From assembly GCF_004366375.1 (NCBI RefSeq), contig NZ_SOEF01000007.1, forward strand, positions 25,474 to 89,473: 64,000 nucleotides of DNA, written 5' to 3'. The position numbers and the translations under genes are program-made. The first letter of the stretch is position 1. Each line of letters starts with the position of its first letter. The notes beneath the pieces are model-generated. The model searched no databases. It saw only the letters and a program-made list of their open reading frames with translations, and was not told the DNA's origin. Shown piece after piece: positions 1 through 6,513 of this stretch. This DNA is from Halanaerobium congolense (GTDB lineage Bacteria; Bacillota; Halanaerobiia; Halanaerobiales; Halanaerobiaceae).

Positions 1-372
1 ATAGGTATACATCAGATAAATATATGGTGTTTCTGGAAAATCTGGATGATGGACCATTCCCATTAAGCCACCTTCTCCTCGAGAATCAATATCTAATTCT
101 AGATAACTTTCACTTTTTAGATTTCCGTTTTCAACCTGCAGTACTCTGCCATCTCTTTCGCTAATTAAAGCACGATTACTTTCTGGCAGAAAAACTAACT
201 CCCAGGGGACATCAAGATTCTGCAGCCAGGCTTCAATTTCAACAGCATCCGGATTCAGGACATATTCATCTTCTACATTCTGTGGAAACTGACCGACTCT
301 AATTTGCGCCTGAACTGAAAGTGATAAAGTAAGCATTAAAATTAAGACTATTAAAATTACTTTCTTTTTCAT
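1..372 (-). CDS. PQQ-dependent sugar dehydrogenase family protein, N-terminal part
   Basis: The gene reads leftward from an ATG at 370-372 with a GGAGG ribosome binding site just upstream, and runs off the left window edge after 124 codons. It begins with a signal peptide (MKKK, a hydrophobic stretch, then VQAQ). The following sequence, with WLQNLDVPWELVFLPES, ISERDGRVL and GGLMGMVHHPDF, matches the start of the soluble glucose/sorbosone dehydrogenase (YliI-like) beta-propeller family. These enzymes oxidise aldoses with PQQ outside the cytoplasmic membrane. PQQ use here is inferred from the family only, since the C-terminal half and most binding residues are outside the window. Confidence 0.8.
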   Translation of the reverse strand, partial: MKKKVILIVLILMLTLSLSVQAQIRVGQFPQNVEDEYVLNPDAVEIEAWLQNLDVPWELVFLPESNRALISERDGRVLQVENGNLKSESYLELDIDSRGEGGLMGMVHHPDFPETPYIYLMYTY

Positions 373-565
373 ATCTATTACCTCCAGATTTAGGAATTAA
401 AAATCAAATTTTTTCTGTCTTAATTGTACTATTTATAGGAGCTAATTTCTAAAAACCGTTTAACATTTTCAGAAAATTATTTACAGACTGTTAATTTCTA
501 ATTTACACTATCGTAATAATAAGGTGATATGATTTAATTAATAAGAAAAAAAGTAGGTGATATTA

Positions 566-1558
566 ATGAAATCAATAAAAATAGGAGATATTTGTAGTGA
601 GAATAGAGTAGTAACAGTGCCGGTTTCTACTAAGACAAAAACATTGGTCGATATTTTTAACCGCAATAATATTCAGAGTATAGTTGTACTTAAAGAAGAG
701 CAGACAGCCGGTCTGGTTATGCGGGATAAGCTTTTTTATCGTCTGGGCAGCAGATTTGGCTATAACCTTTATATGCAGAAAAATGTGGAGGCAGTAATGG
801 ATTCAGAGCCGCTAATTATAGATTTTGAAGAGTCTATTTTAAAAGTTTCAAAAATAGCGATGAAACGTCCACAGGAAAAGATATATGATTCAATAATAAT
901 TACTAAAAATGATAAATATTACGGCATTTTATCGATCAAAGATCTGTTAATAGAAGTGTCAGAATTAAAGATAGAAACTGCTAAAAATGCCAACCCCTTA
1001 ACTGGATTACCTGGCAATTTAAGCATTGAATCCGAAATTAAAGAAAGAATTAGAAGAGAAGAAAAATTTTCTGTTCTTTATCTGGATCTTGATAATTTTA
1101 AAGCCTATAATGACAGCTATGGTTATCGTAAAGGTGATCAGGTAATTAATTACACAGCAGAAGTGCTTAATAATTGTGCTCAAAAAATGGTGACAAACAC
1201 ATTTGTTGGCCATATTGGCGGAGATGATTTTGTAATTATCACTGCTGCCGAAGATGATCAATATCTGGCAGAAGTGATTATAGAAGAATTTGACAGGGGG
1301 ATTCGTAATTTTTTTAAAAACAAAGATTTACTAAGAGGTTATATAGTTTGTCTTGATCGGCAGCATCAAATAGTTAATACTCCTTTGACTTCAATTTCAA
1401 TTGCAATAGTTTCGAATAGTGATAGAAAGTTAAAAAATCATCTAGAAATTAGCGACCGAGCTGCAGAATTAAAGAAAAAAGTAAAAGAAATGCCGGGGAG
1501 TAATTTTATTAAAGACAGGAGGATGAAAACGACAAATGGAGAGTTTGAGTTATGCTAA
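566..1558 (+). CDS. CBS-pair GGDEF protein (diguanylate cyclase)
   Basis: The 330-residue protein has an N-terminal pair of CBS domains (about residues 8-130) followed by a GGDEF domain that opens with the NPLTGLPGN signature. The active-site loop is GGDDF (residues 218-222), an accepted variant of GGDEF, so it probably makes cyclic-di-GMP from two GTP. I see no RxxD inhibitory site five residues before the loop, so product inhibition through the I-site seems absent. CBS domains usually sense adenine nucleotides. The ATG at 566 is preferred over the GTG at 557 because AGGTGA (555-560) is well placed for it. It overlaps the next gene, an HD-GYP protein, by 23 bases. Confidence 0.88.
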   Translation: MKSIKIGDICSENRVVTVPVSTKTKTLVDIFNRNNIQSIVVLKEEQTAGLVMRDKLFYRLGSRFGYNLYMQKNVEAVMDSEPLIIDFEESILKVSKIAMKRPQEKIYDSIIITKNDKYYGILSIKDLLIEVSELKIETAKNANPLTGLPGNLSIESEIKERIRREEKFSVLYLDLDNFKAYNDSYGYRKGDQVINYTAEVLNNCAQKMVTNTFVGHIGGDDFVIITAAEDDQYLAEVIIEEFDRGIRNFFKNKDLLRGYIVCLDRQHQIVNTPLTSISIAIVSNSDRKLKNHLEISDRAAELKKKVKEMPGSNFIKDRRMKTTNGEFELC

Positions 1559-2120
1559 AAATTTAAAATTTGATTACAGTTATTCCAGTCTTTTGAAAAA
1601 GATGATTAAGGAGGCTGATTATAATACATATTTGCACAGTCAGCGTTTAAAAGCACCAGCTTTGTTACTGGGGGAAGAACTGGAGCTTGAAAACGACAAG
1701 CTGGAGGATCTAATGCTGCTGGCTGAGCTTCATGACCTGGGAAAAATAATTATTTCGAATGATATTCTGGTTAATGATGGTCCTTTAAATGAAAGTGAGT
1801 GGCAGCAGATTAAAGAACATCCGGTGACAGGTTTTCAGATTGCCTATACTTCTTTAGATATGGTCGATGTAGCAGAAGGAATATTAACTCATCATGAATG
1901 GTGGGATGGGAGTGGTTATCCTCTGGCTTTAAAAGGAGAAGATATACCTCTGGCAGCCAGGATAATTGCCGTAGTTGATGCCTATGATGTAATGAAATAT
2001 GGACGAAATTACAAACCAGCAATGAGTGATCAAGAAATTATTGAAGAGCTAACGGTAAGTTCTGGTATTCAATTTGATCCACTTTTAGTGAAAATATTTA
2101 TTGATTTAAATTTCAACTGA
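1536..2120 (+). CDS. HD-GYP domain phosphodiesterase
   Basis: This 194-residue protein is a compact, stand-alone HD-GYP domain. The metal-binding HDLGK is at residues 66-70, KEHPVTGF at 93-100 and the family hallmark HHEWWDGSGYP at 119-129. Family members hydrolyse cyclic-di-GMP, often to GMP. The start codon lies inside the end of the upstream GGDEF gene in another frame, with AGGAGG at 1517-1522, so the two are probably translationally coupled. The arrangement gives one transcript encoding both a synthase and a hydrolase of the same second messenger. Confidence 0.88.
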   Translation: MESLSYAKNLKFDYSYSSLLKKMIKEADYNTYLHSQRLKAPALLLGEELELENDKLEDLMLLAELHDLGKIIISNDILVNDGPLNESEWQQIKEHPVTGFQIAYTSLDMVDVAEGILTHHEWWDGSGYPLALKGEDIPLAARIIAVVDAYDVMKYGRNYKPAMSDQEIIEELTVSSGIQFDPLLVKIFIDLNFN

Positions 2121-2131
2121 TTCTATTAAAA

Positions 2132-2173
2132 AAAAATAGAAAAAGATATAAACTTAAGACAGTTTCTATTTTT
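2132..2173 (+). terminator. AT-rich hairpin after the GGDEF/HD-GYP operon
   Basis: AAAAATAGAAA (2132-2142) pairs perfectly with TTTCTATTTTT (2163-2173), ending in a T run. It lacks GC pairs, so it is a weak intrinsic terminator candidate. Confidence 0.4.
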
Positions 2174-2305
2174 AGATGCAGCTGTTTTTTTGTTATTGAT
2201 AAACTAACAGCCGATATTTTTACTAATTGAAAGTTGACCCTGATAAGCAAAAAATAATATTAATTTAATTAATCCACCTTAGTCCTTTTTATGAAAGGAT
2301 TTATT

Positions 2306-2314
2306 TGATATAAT
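2306..2314 (+). promoter_or_regulatory. Extended -10 promoter of fda
   Basis: TGATATAAT is a perfect extended -10 element. The -35 region (about 2286-2291, TTTTTA) is poor, as is common with extended -10 promoters. It implies a transcript leader of about 170 nt ahead of the aldolase gene. Confidence 0.55.
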
Positions 2315-2355
2315 TAAGTTAAGAAATCAGAGAAAGGATGAAACTAAATCTAAAC

Positions 2356-2458
2356 CCCAAAAGCTTTTAGAAGATGCAAAGATTCTTTATAATATAGCTT
2401 TTCTGGTTCAAAACTTTAATTATTTTTTAATTAAAGTTATTTATTTAGGCTTTTTGGG
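2356..2458 (+). promoter_or_regulatory. Structured 5' leader of fda
   Basis: The aldolase leader can fold into a long-range stem: CCCAAAAGC (2356-2364) pairs with GCTTTTTGGG (2449-2458) with one bulged T. Inside it, CTTTAATTA (2414-2422) and TAATTAAAG (2428-2436) form a 9-bp hairpin with a T5 loop. I do not recognise a known riboswitch. The rest of the 2121-2492 gap holds only the upstream terminator and the promoter. Confidence 0.4.
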
Positions 2459-2492
2459 ACCAAACCAACTAAAATAAATGGAGGAGAAAATA

Positions 2493-3377
2493 ATGGACAA
2501 AAAGCAAATTGATTTAATGAAAAATGGCAGAGGTTTTATTGCGGCAATGGATCAGAGCGGTGGTAGTACCCCAGGAGCTTTAGCAGATTATGGTATTAAA
2601 GAGACTGAATATGAAACTAAAGCAGAAATGTTTGAGCTTGTTCAGGCAATGAGGACCAGGGTCATCACAAGTCCTTCTTTTAGTTCAGATTATATTTTAG
2701 GGGCAATCTTATTCAAACATACCATGAATAACAAAATGGAGGGCAAATATACTGCTGAATATCTCTGGCAGGAAAAAGGAATACTGCCGATACTTAAAGT
2801 TGATCAGGGTACAGAAGAAAAAGAAAATGGAGTTCAGCTGATGAAGCCAATGACTGAACTGGATAATCTGCTCGAGGAAGCAAAGAAGCATAATATTTTT
2901 GGAACTAAAATGAGATCTGTGATTCATAGTGCAAATCCCAAAGGAATTAAAGAAATTGCAGCACAGCAGTTTGAATATGGTAAAAAGATCTATGAAGCCG
3001 GATTTATCCCAATTTTAGAACCAGAAGTAAATATAGAAAGTGATGATAAGCTTGAATCTGAGAAAATTTTAAAAGAGGAAATCTTAAAGCTGCTTGAAAC
3101 CTTAGATTATGAGCAGTATATATTCAAACTTTCAATTCCAAGTCAGCCAGATTTTTATAAGGAAATTATTGAACATCCAAATGTAGTTAGGTTGGTAGCT
3201 TTATCTGGTGGTTATAGTCAGAAGGAAGCTGTAGATAAGCTTTCTAAAAATCATAATATGATTGCAAGTTTTTCCAGAGCTCTACTTCAGGACCTGAAAG
3301 TTGATCAGTCAGACGAAAAATTTAATCAGGTGCTTAAAGATGCAGTATCTAAAATCTATCAGGCTTCAATAACTTAA
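2493..3377 (+). CDS. fda: Fructose-1,6-bisphosphate aldolase, class I
   Basis: This glycolytic enzyme cleaves fructose-1,6-bisphosphate to glyceraldehyde-3-phosphate and dihydroxyacetone phosphate through a lysine Schiff base. The 294-residue protein resembles the Staphylococcus-type class I enzyme throughout: GFIAAMDQSGGSTP near the N-terminus, MRTRVITSPSF, GVQLMKP, IFGTKMRS, PILEPEVNI, FKLSIP (the expected Schiff-base lysine region), VALSGGYS and IASFSRAL. The ATG at 2493 is chosen over 2478 because GGAGGAG (2480-2486) sits six bases before it. The gene has its own promoter and leader. A decayed fragment of the same sequence lies at about 5116-5180. Confidence 0.93.
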   Translation: MDKKQIDLMKNGRGFIAAMDQSGGSTPGALADYGIKETEYETKAEMFELVQAMRTRVITSPSFSSDYILGAILFKHTMNNKMEGKYTAEYLWQEKGILPILKVDQGTEEKENGVQLMKPMTELDNLLEEAKKHNIFGTKMRSVIHSANPKGIKEIAAQQFEYGKKIYEAGFIPILEPEVNIESDDKLESEKILKEEILKLLETLDYEQYIFKLSIPSQPDFYKEIIEHPNVVRLVALSGGYSQKEAVDKLSKNHNMIASFSRALLQDLKVDQSDEKFNQVLKDAVSKIYQASIT

Positions 3378-3425
3378 GCGGAGTTTAAAAACGCTTGTTT
3401 GCGACATAAAGCTGATAAAAAATAA

Positions 3426-3441
3426 CGCCGGGAAACCGGCG
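3426..3441. terminator. GC-rich hairpin between convergent genes
   Basis: CGCCGG-GAAA-CCGGCG forms a 6-bp stem with a GNRA tetraloop. On the minus strand it is followed by TTATTTTTTA, so it is a good terminator for the SWIM gene. On the plus strand, for fda, the T run is weak. Confidence 0.65.
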
Positions 3442-3506
3442 ATTTAAATTTGTCTAATCTTCATATTTCAATTCTATTTATTTTATTAGAAAGTTTCTTT
3501 CCTAAT

Positions 3507-5003
3507 TTAGAAAATTTTTTTAAATTCTTCTTGAAGTGCTGGATGACGAGGATATTTTTCAAGAATATTTTGGATATAATCTTCCCATTTTGATGAAGAT
3601 TTTAGAATTTTTGTATATATTTCTTTTATAATTAAAGCAATTTGGGCACCGCTTTGGTAACTAGAACGGTTTTTGTTATTTATATAACCTTGTACTTTCT
3701 GACTATAGTAATCTATCATTTCGTGTGGGAATTTATTGATTAGTAATTCACTGAAATTATCAGGATATATTTTGTTGGCCATTACTAATTTTAGTATTTC
3801 TTCGTAATTTTTTTGAGATTCATATATTAAAGCAAGCTCATTATTATATCTGGAATATTTACTTTCTTTTAAATAACTTATTAAATCATTTTTTATCTGT
3901 TTTTTATCATCTTTTTTGCAGTTATCCAAAACAGATAGATATTTTTCAAATGAGGGGGACTCTTTATATTCTTTGATTAGATATTCCAGAGTTTTCTGGT
4001 AATTATTTTGTTTCTGATAATATTTTTTCAGGAAAGTAATATTATCTATAATGCGTCCTTCTCCCTCTTTTTCACCTTTTAAGGCAATTTGAACTGCTTT
4101 TTCTTCCTGGTCAATATCTTGATAATAGCAAGCTAACTTATAATAATCCATTCCATATTTAAGTTGTTTTTTTCTGAGTTTTAAATATTTTTCTTCATTA
4201 TGTAATTTATTCAAATATATTTTCATTATTAATTCCTGATCATATCTACTACCAGATTTTTTTAGATGCTGAATTATTAATTCCCAGTCATCTTTGTTCC
4301 GGGCTGTACTATATACAATATCAAGGGTCGGGTCATCTAAGCCAGAATTACCTATTAAATATTCTCCCATAAATTCATTGATAATTTCATGTCGTAAAGA
4401 AGAAGGGATATCTAATTTGTTAATTAATTTCTCCATTTCATTAATAAACTCAAAAAAATTATTTTCTTCGTTGATAGGACCTCCACCATATTGATTGAAC
4501 TCCATTAGAATAGCAAATGCCTGGTTTTTTAAACTTTTAAGCTTTTCAAGGTATAATTCATTACTCATTTTACCCTTATCCTGAATAAAATTTAAAACTT
4601 TAGATTTAGAATTATCATTTTCATAAACAAATTCACCAAGCAGTTCTGTTAGCTCTTCTCTAGTTAAAGACTTAAAAAGCCGATCCAGTTCATTTTTTAA
4701 TTTGGCTTTTTCTTTTTTAACTTTCCGGAAAGCTTCTTTATCATTGCACCAGTATAACCCAAGGGCAACCAGGTGCTTGCAAATTCCACCCCAATCATAA
4801 GGACAGCTGCAGTGATTACTGGAAGGATCATCAATATTCATTTCAACATCATATAAAGAAAAACTGCTTCCTGATACTTCAGCTTTAATAGTGTTTCCGT
4901 CAATAAGTGGATTATTAACTAGATTCATTTGGTAATAGTTTATTCCTTTTTGAAAAGACTGCTCTGCTGCCATTTTTTCTAAATCTTCTATCGAAAGACT
5001 CAT
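3507..5003 (-). CDS. SWIM zinc-finger protein
   Basis: The 498-residue protein carries a SWIM zinc-binding motif (CxCx7CxH pattern: CSCPYDWGGICKH, residues 65-77) near the N-terminus, followed by a long, lysine-rich, helical region that looks like TPR-type repeats (KYLKLRKKQLKYGMDYYKL, YYQDIDQEEKAVQIALKGE). SWIM domains bind DNA or protein; the function of this family is not established. The ATG at 5001-5003 is preferred because GAGGTGA (5009-5015) sits five bases upstream; the longer GTG start would overlap that site. It converges on fda. Confidence 0.8.
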   Translation of the reverse strand: MSLSIEDLEKMAAEQSFQKGINYYQMNLVNNPLIDGNTIKAEVSGSSFSLYDVEMNIDDPSSNHCSCPYDWGGICKHLVALGLYWCNDKEAFRKVKKEKAKLKNELDRLFKSLTREELTELLGEFVYENDNSKSKVLNFIQDKGKMSNELYLEKLKSLKNQAFAILMEFNQYGGGPINEENNFFEFINEMEKLINKLDIPSSLRHEIINEFMGEYLIGNSGLDDPTLDIVYSTARNKDDWELIIQHLKKSGSRYDQELIMKIYLNKLHNEEKYLKLRKKQLKYGMDYYKLACYYQDIDQEEKAVQIALKGEKEGEGRIIDNITFLKKYYQKQNNYQKTLEYLIKEYKESPSFEKYLSVLDNCKKDDKKQIKNDLISYLKESKYSRYNNELALIYESQKNYEEILKLVMANKIYPDNFSELLINKFPHEMIDYYSQKVQGYINNKNRSSYQSGAQIALIIKEIYTKILKSSSKWEDYIQNILEKYPRHPALQEEFKKIF

Positions 5004-5115
5004 ATAAATCACCTCTGTTATATTATATAAAATTAGATTTATATCAGCAAGTTATATTTTGCTTATCAGTCTGTTTAACTTTCATTTAAGTTGTTGATAA
5101 TATATAATTGAGTTA

Positions 5116-5180
5116 GGTATTAAAGAGATTGAATATCTCTGGCAGAAAAAGGAATACTGTCGATACTTAAAGTTGATCAG
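5116..5180 (+). pseudogene. fda fragment with an internal deletion
   Basis: Bases 5116-5136 match fda at about 2592-2612 and bases 5131-5180 match fda at about 2757-2808, differing by a few substitutions and one missing G. The two matches join at GAATAT. In the intact gene CTGAATAT occurs at both 2605-2612 and 2755-2762, exactly 150 bp apart. The fragment therefore looks like a copy that lost 150 bp between short direct repeats and then decayed. It has no ribosome binding site and is not expected to be translated. Confidence 0.75.
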
Positions 5181-5250
5181 CAAGAGATAAAGTCTGAGCT
5201 TGAACGTTATTTTTAATATATCAAAAAAATAATTTGGAGGGTTAATTTTT

Positions 5251-5901
5251 ATGAAAGGCAAATGCAAAATTTGTGCAAATGAATATACTCAATCAGGAAT
5301 GTCCAGACACTTAAAATTATGTCTAAATAAGAATTATGAAAAGATAATTGAAGAAGGTCAGTCTCAGGAAATCAAATATTATCATATTTATGTCAAGGGT
5401 ACAAATTGGTCAGACTACTGGCTGCAGCTGCAGGTTAAAGCAGACGCTAAGTTAAGTGATTTTGACAAGTTTTTGCGTGATATCTGGCTCGAATGCTGTA
5501 ATCATCTGAGTGAATTTGAAATTAATGAGCAGCACTTTACATTCAGTGGACTTAATATGAATCATAAAATCAAAGATGTTTTAAGAGAAAAAACTAAATT
5601 TTCATATATCTATGATTTTGGTTCTTATACTAAATTGGATTTGAATGTAGTTAATGTATTTAAAGCAGAGGAAAGAGAAGAAAAGATCAGTGTTCTGGCA
5701 AGGAATCACCAGCCTGAGATTAAGTGCAGTCACTGTGATAATCTTGCTGAATTTGTCTGTTCAAGTTGTTATAATGGTGGTTGGTACTGCAGTGACTGTC
5801 TTGATAAACATGAAGAAAATGACTGTATGAGAGGAACTGATAATCTACTGCCGGTTGTTAATTCTCCCCGAGTTGGAGTCTGTGCTTATTCTGGAAGTTA
5901 A
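5251..5901 (+). CDS. Plasmid pRiA4b ORF-3-like zinc-binding protein
   Basis: The 216-residue protein has three parts: an N-terminal zinc-finger-like motif (C5, C8, H20, C24), a central domain of the pRiA4b ORF-3-like type (YHIYVKGTNWSDYWLQL, LSDFDKFLRDIWLECCNHLSEF), and a C-terminal cysteine cluster (C159, C162, C170, C173, C180, C183, H187, C192) resembling B-box or MYND-like treble clefs. The ATG at 5251 has GGAGG about nine bases upstream. No biochemical role is known for the central domain; it is frequent near mobile or stress genes. Confidence 0.75.
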   Translation: MKGKCKICANEYTQSGMSRHLKLCLNKNYEKIIEEGQSQEIKYYHIYVKGTNWSDYWLQLQVKADAKLSDFDKFLRDIWLECCNHLSEFEINEQHFTFSGLNMNHKIKDVLREKTKFSYIYDFGSYTKLDLNVVNVFKAEEREEKISVLARNHQPEIKCSHCDNLAEFVCSSCYNGGWYCSDCLDKHEENDCMRGTDNLLPVVNSPRVGVCAYSGS

Positions 5902-5912
5902 ATATTATTTCT

Positions 5913-6012
5913 CAAGGATTTTGCAAAGGAGTTAAAAAAGATAGCTAGAGAAATCTTCAAAAAATATAACAGCTATAACATGGAAAATCATTTTGATTAT
6001 TTTCAAGAATAG
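5913..6012 (+). pseudogene. C-terminal fragment of an unidentified gene
   Basis: An open frame from about 5914 reads KDFAKELKKIAREIF, then NSYNMENHFDYFQE and a stop at 6010-6012. It has coding-like composition but no start codon or ribosome binding site, and directly precedes the UPF0158 gene. It is probably the tail of a lost gene; I do not recognise the parent. Confidence 0.4.
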
Positions 6013-6024
6013 AGGTGTTAAAAA

Positions 6025-6492
6025 ATGAAACTTAAAGTTGATTTAGAGGATGTATTAGAAGCTTTAGAACTTAGAACCAGAGAGAGCAATTATTTTTATT
6101 ATAAAAAAACTGGTGAAGTTTTCATGATAATGGATGATGAATTAAGAGCTGGAGAGGAAGATCCTGACCTTGATAAATTTCCAGAATGGCAGCGGGAGAA
6201 TATTAAGGCTGCAGTTGATATTATCTCAACTGATGACTATATAAGACTTCCGGATGACTATGAAATTGATGACTATAGTATTATGGAAGATTTTTGCTAT
6301 TCAATCGAAGATGAAGAACTAAGAGAGGAACTTCTTTATGCTATTCGAGGAAATGGTGCCTTTAGAATGTTTAAAGATAAGATTTATCAGTATGATATAG
6401 AAGATCAGTGGTATGATTATAAAGATCAGAGATATAAGGATATAGCAATTGAGTGGTGTGAAGAAAATAATATTGAGTTTCGAGAAAATTAA
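6025..6492 (+). CDS. UPF0158 family protein
   Basis: This small acidic protein (155 residues) matches the UPF0158 family: KVDLEDVLEALELR at the start, FPEWQRENI, DYIRLPDDYEIDDYSIMEDF, GAFRMFKD and a C-terminal AIEWCEENNIEF. Family function is unknown. It has an AGAGGTG ribosome binding site. It is followed after 21 bases by the DUF2357 nuclease gene, so the two are probably cotranscribed. Confidence 0.85.
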   Translation: MKLKVDLEDVLEALELRTRESNYFYYKKTGEVFMIMDDELRAGEEDPDLDKFPEWQRENIKAAVDIISTDDYIRLPDDYEIDDYSIMEDFCYSIEDEELREELLYAIRGNGAFRMFKDKIYQYDIEDQWYDYKDQRYKDIAIEWCEENNIEFREN

Positions 6493-6513
6493 TTATGATA
6501 TTAAGGTGATAAA

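Noticed and set aside
2341..2477. T-box or known riboswitch in the aldolase leader
   Set aside because: No T-box sequence (GGGTGG type) or other known conserved core was found, only generic stems.
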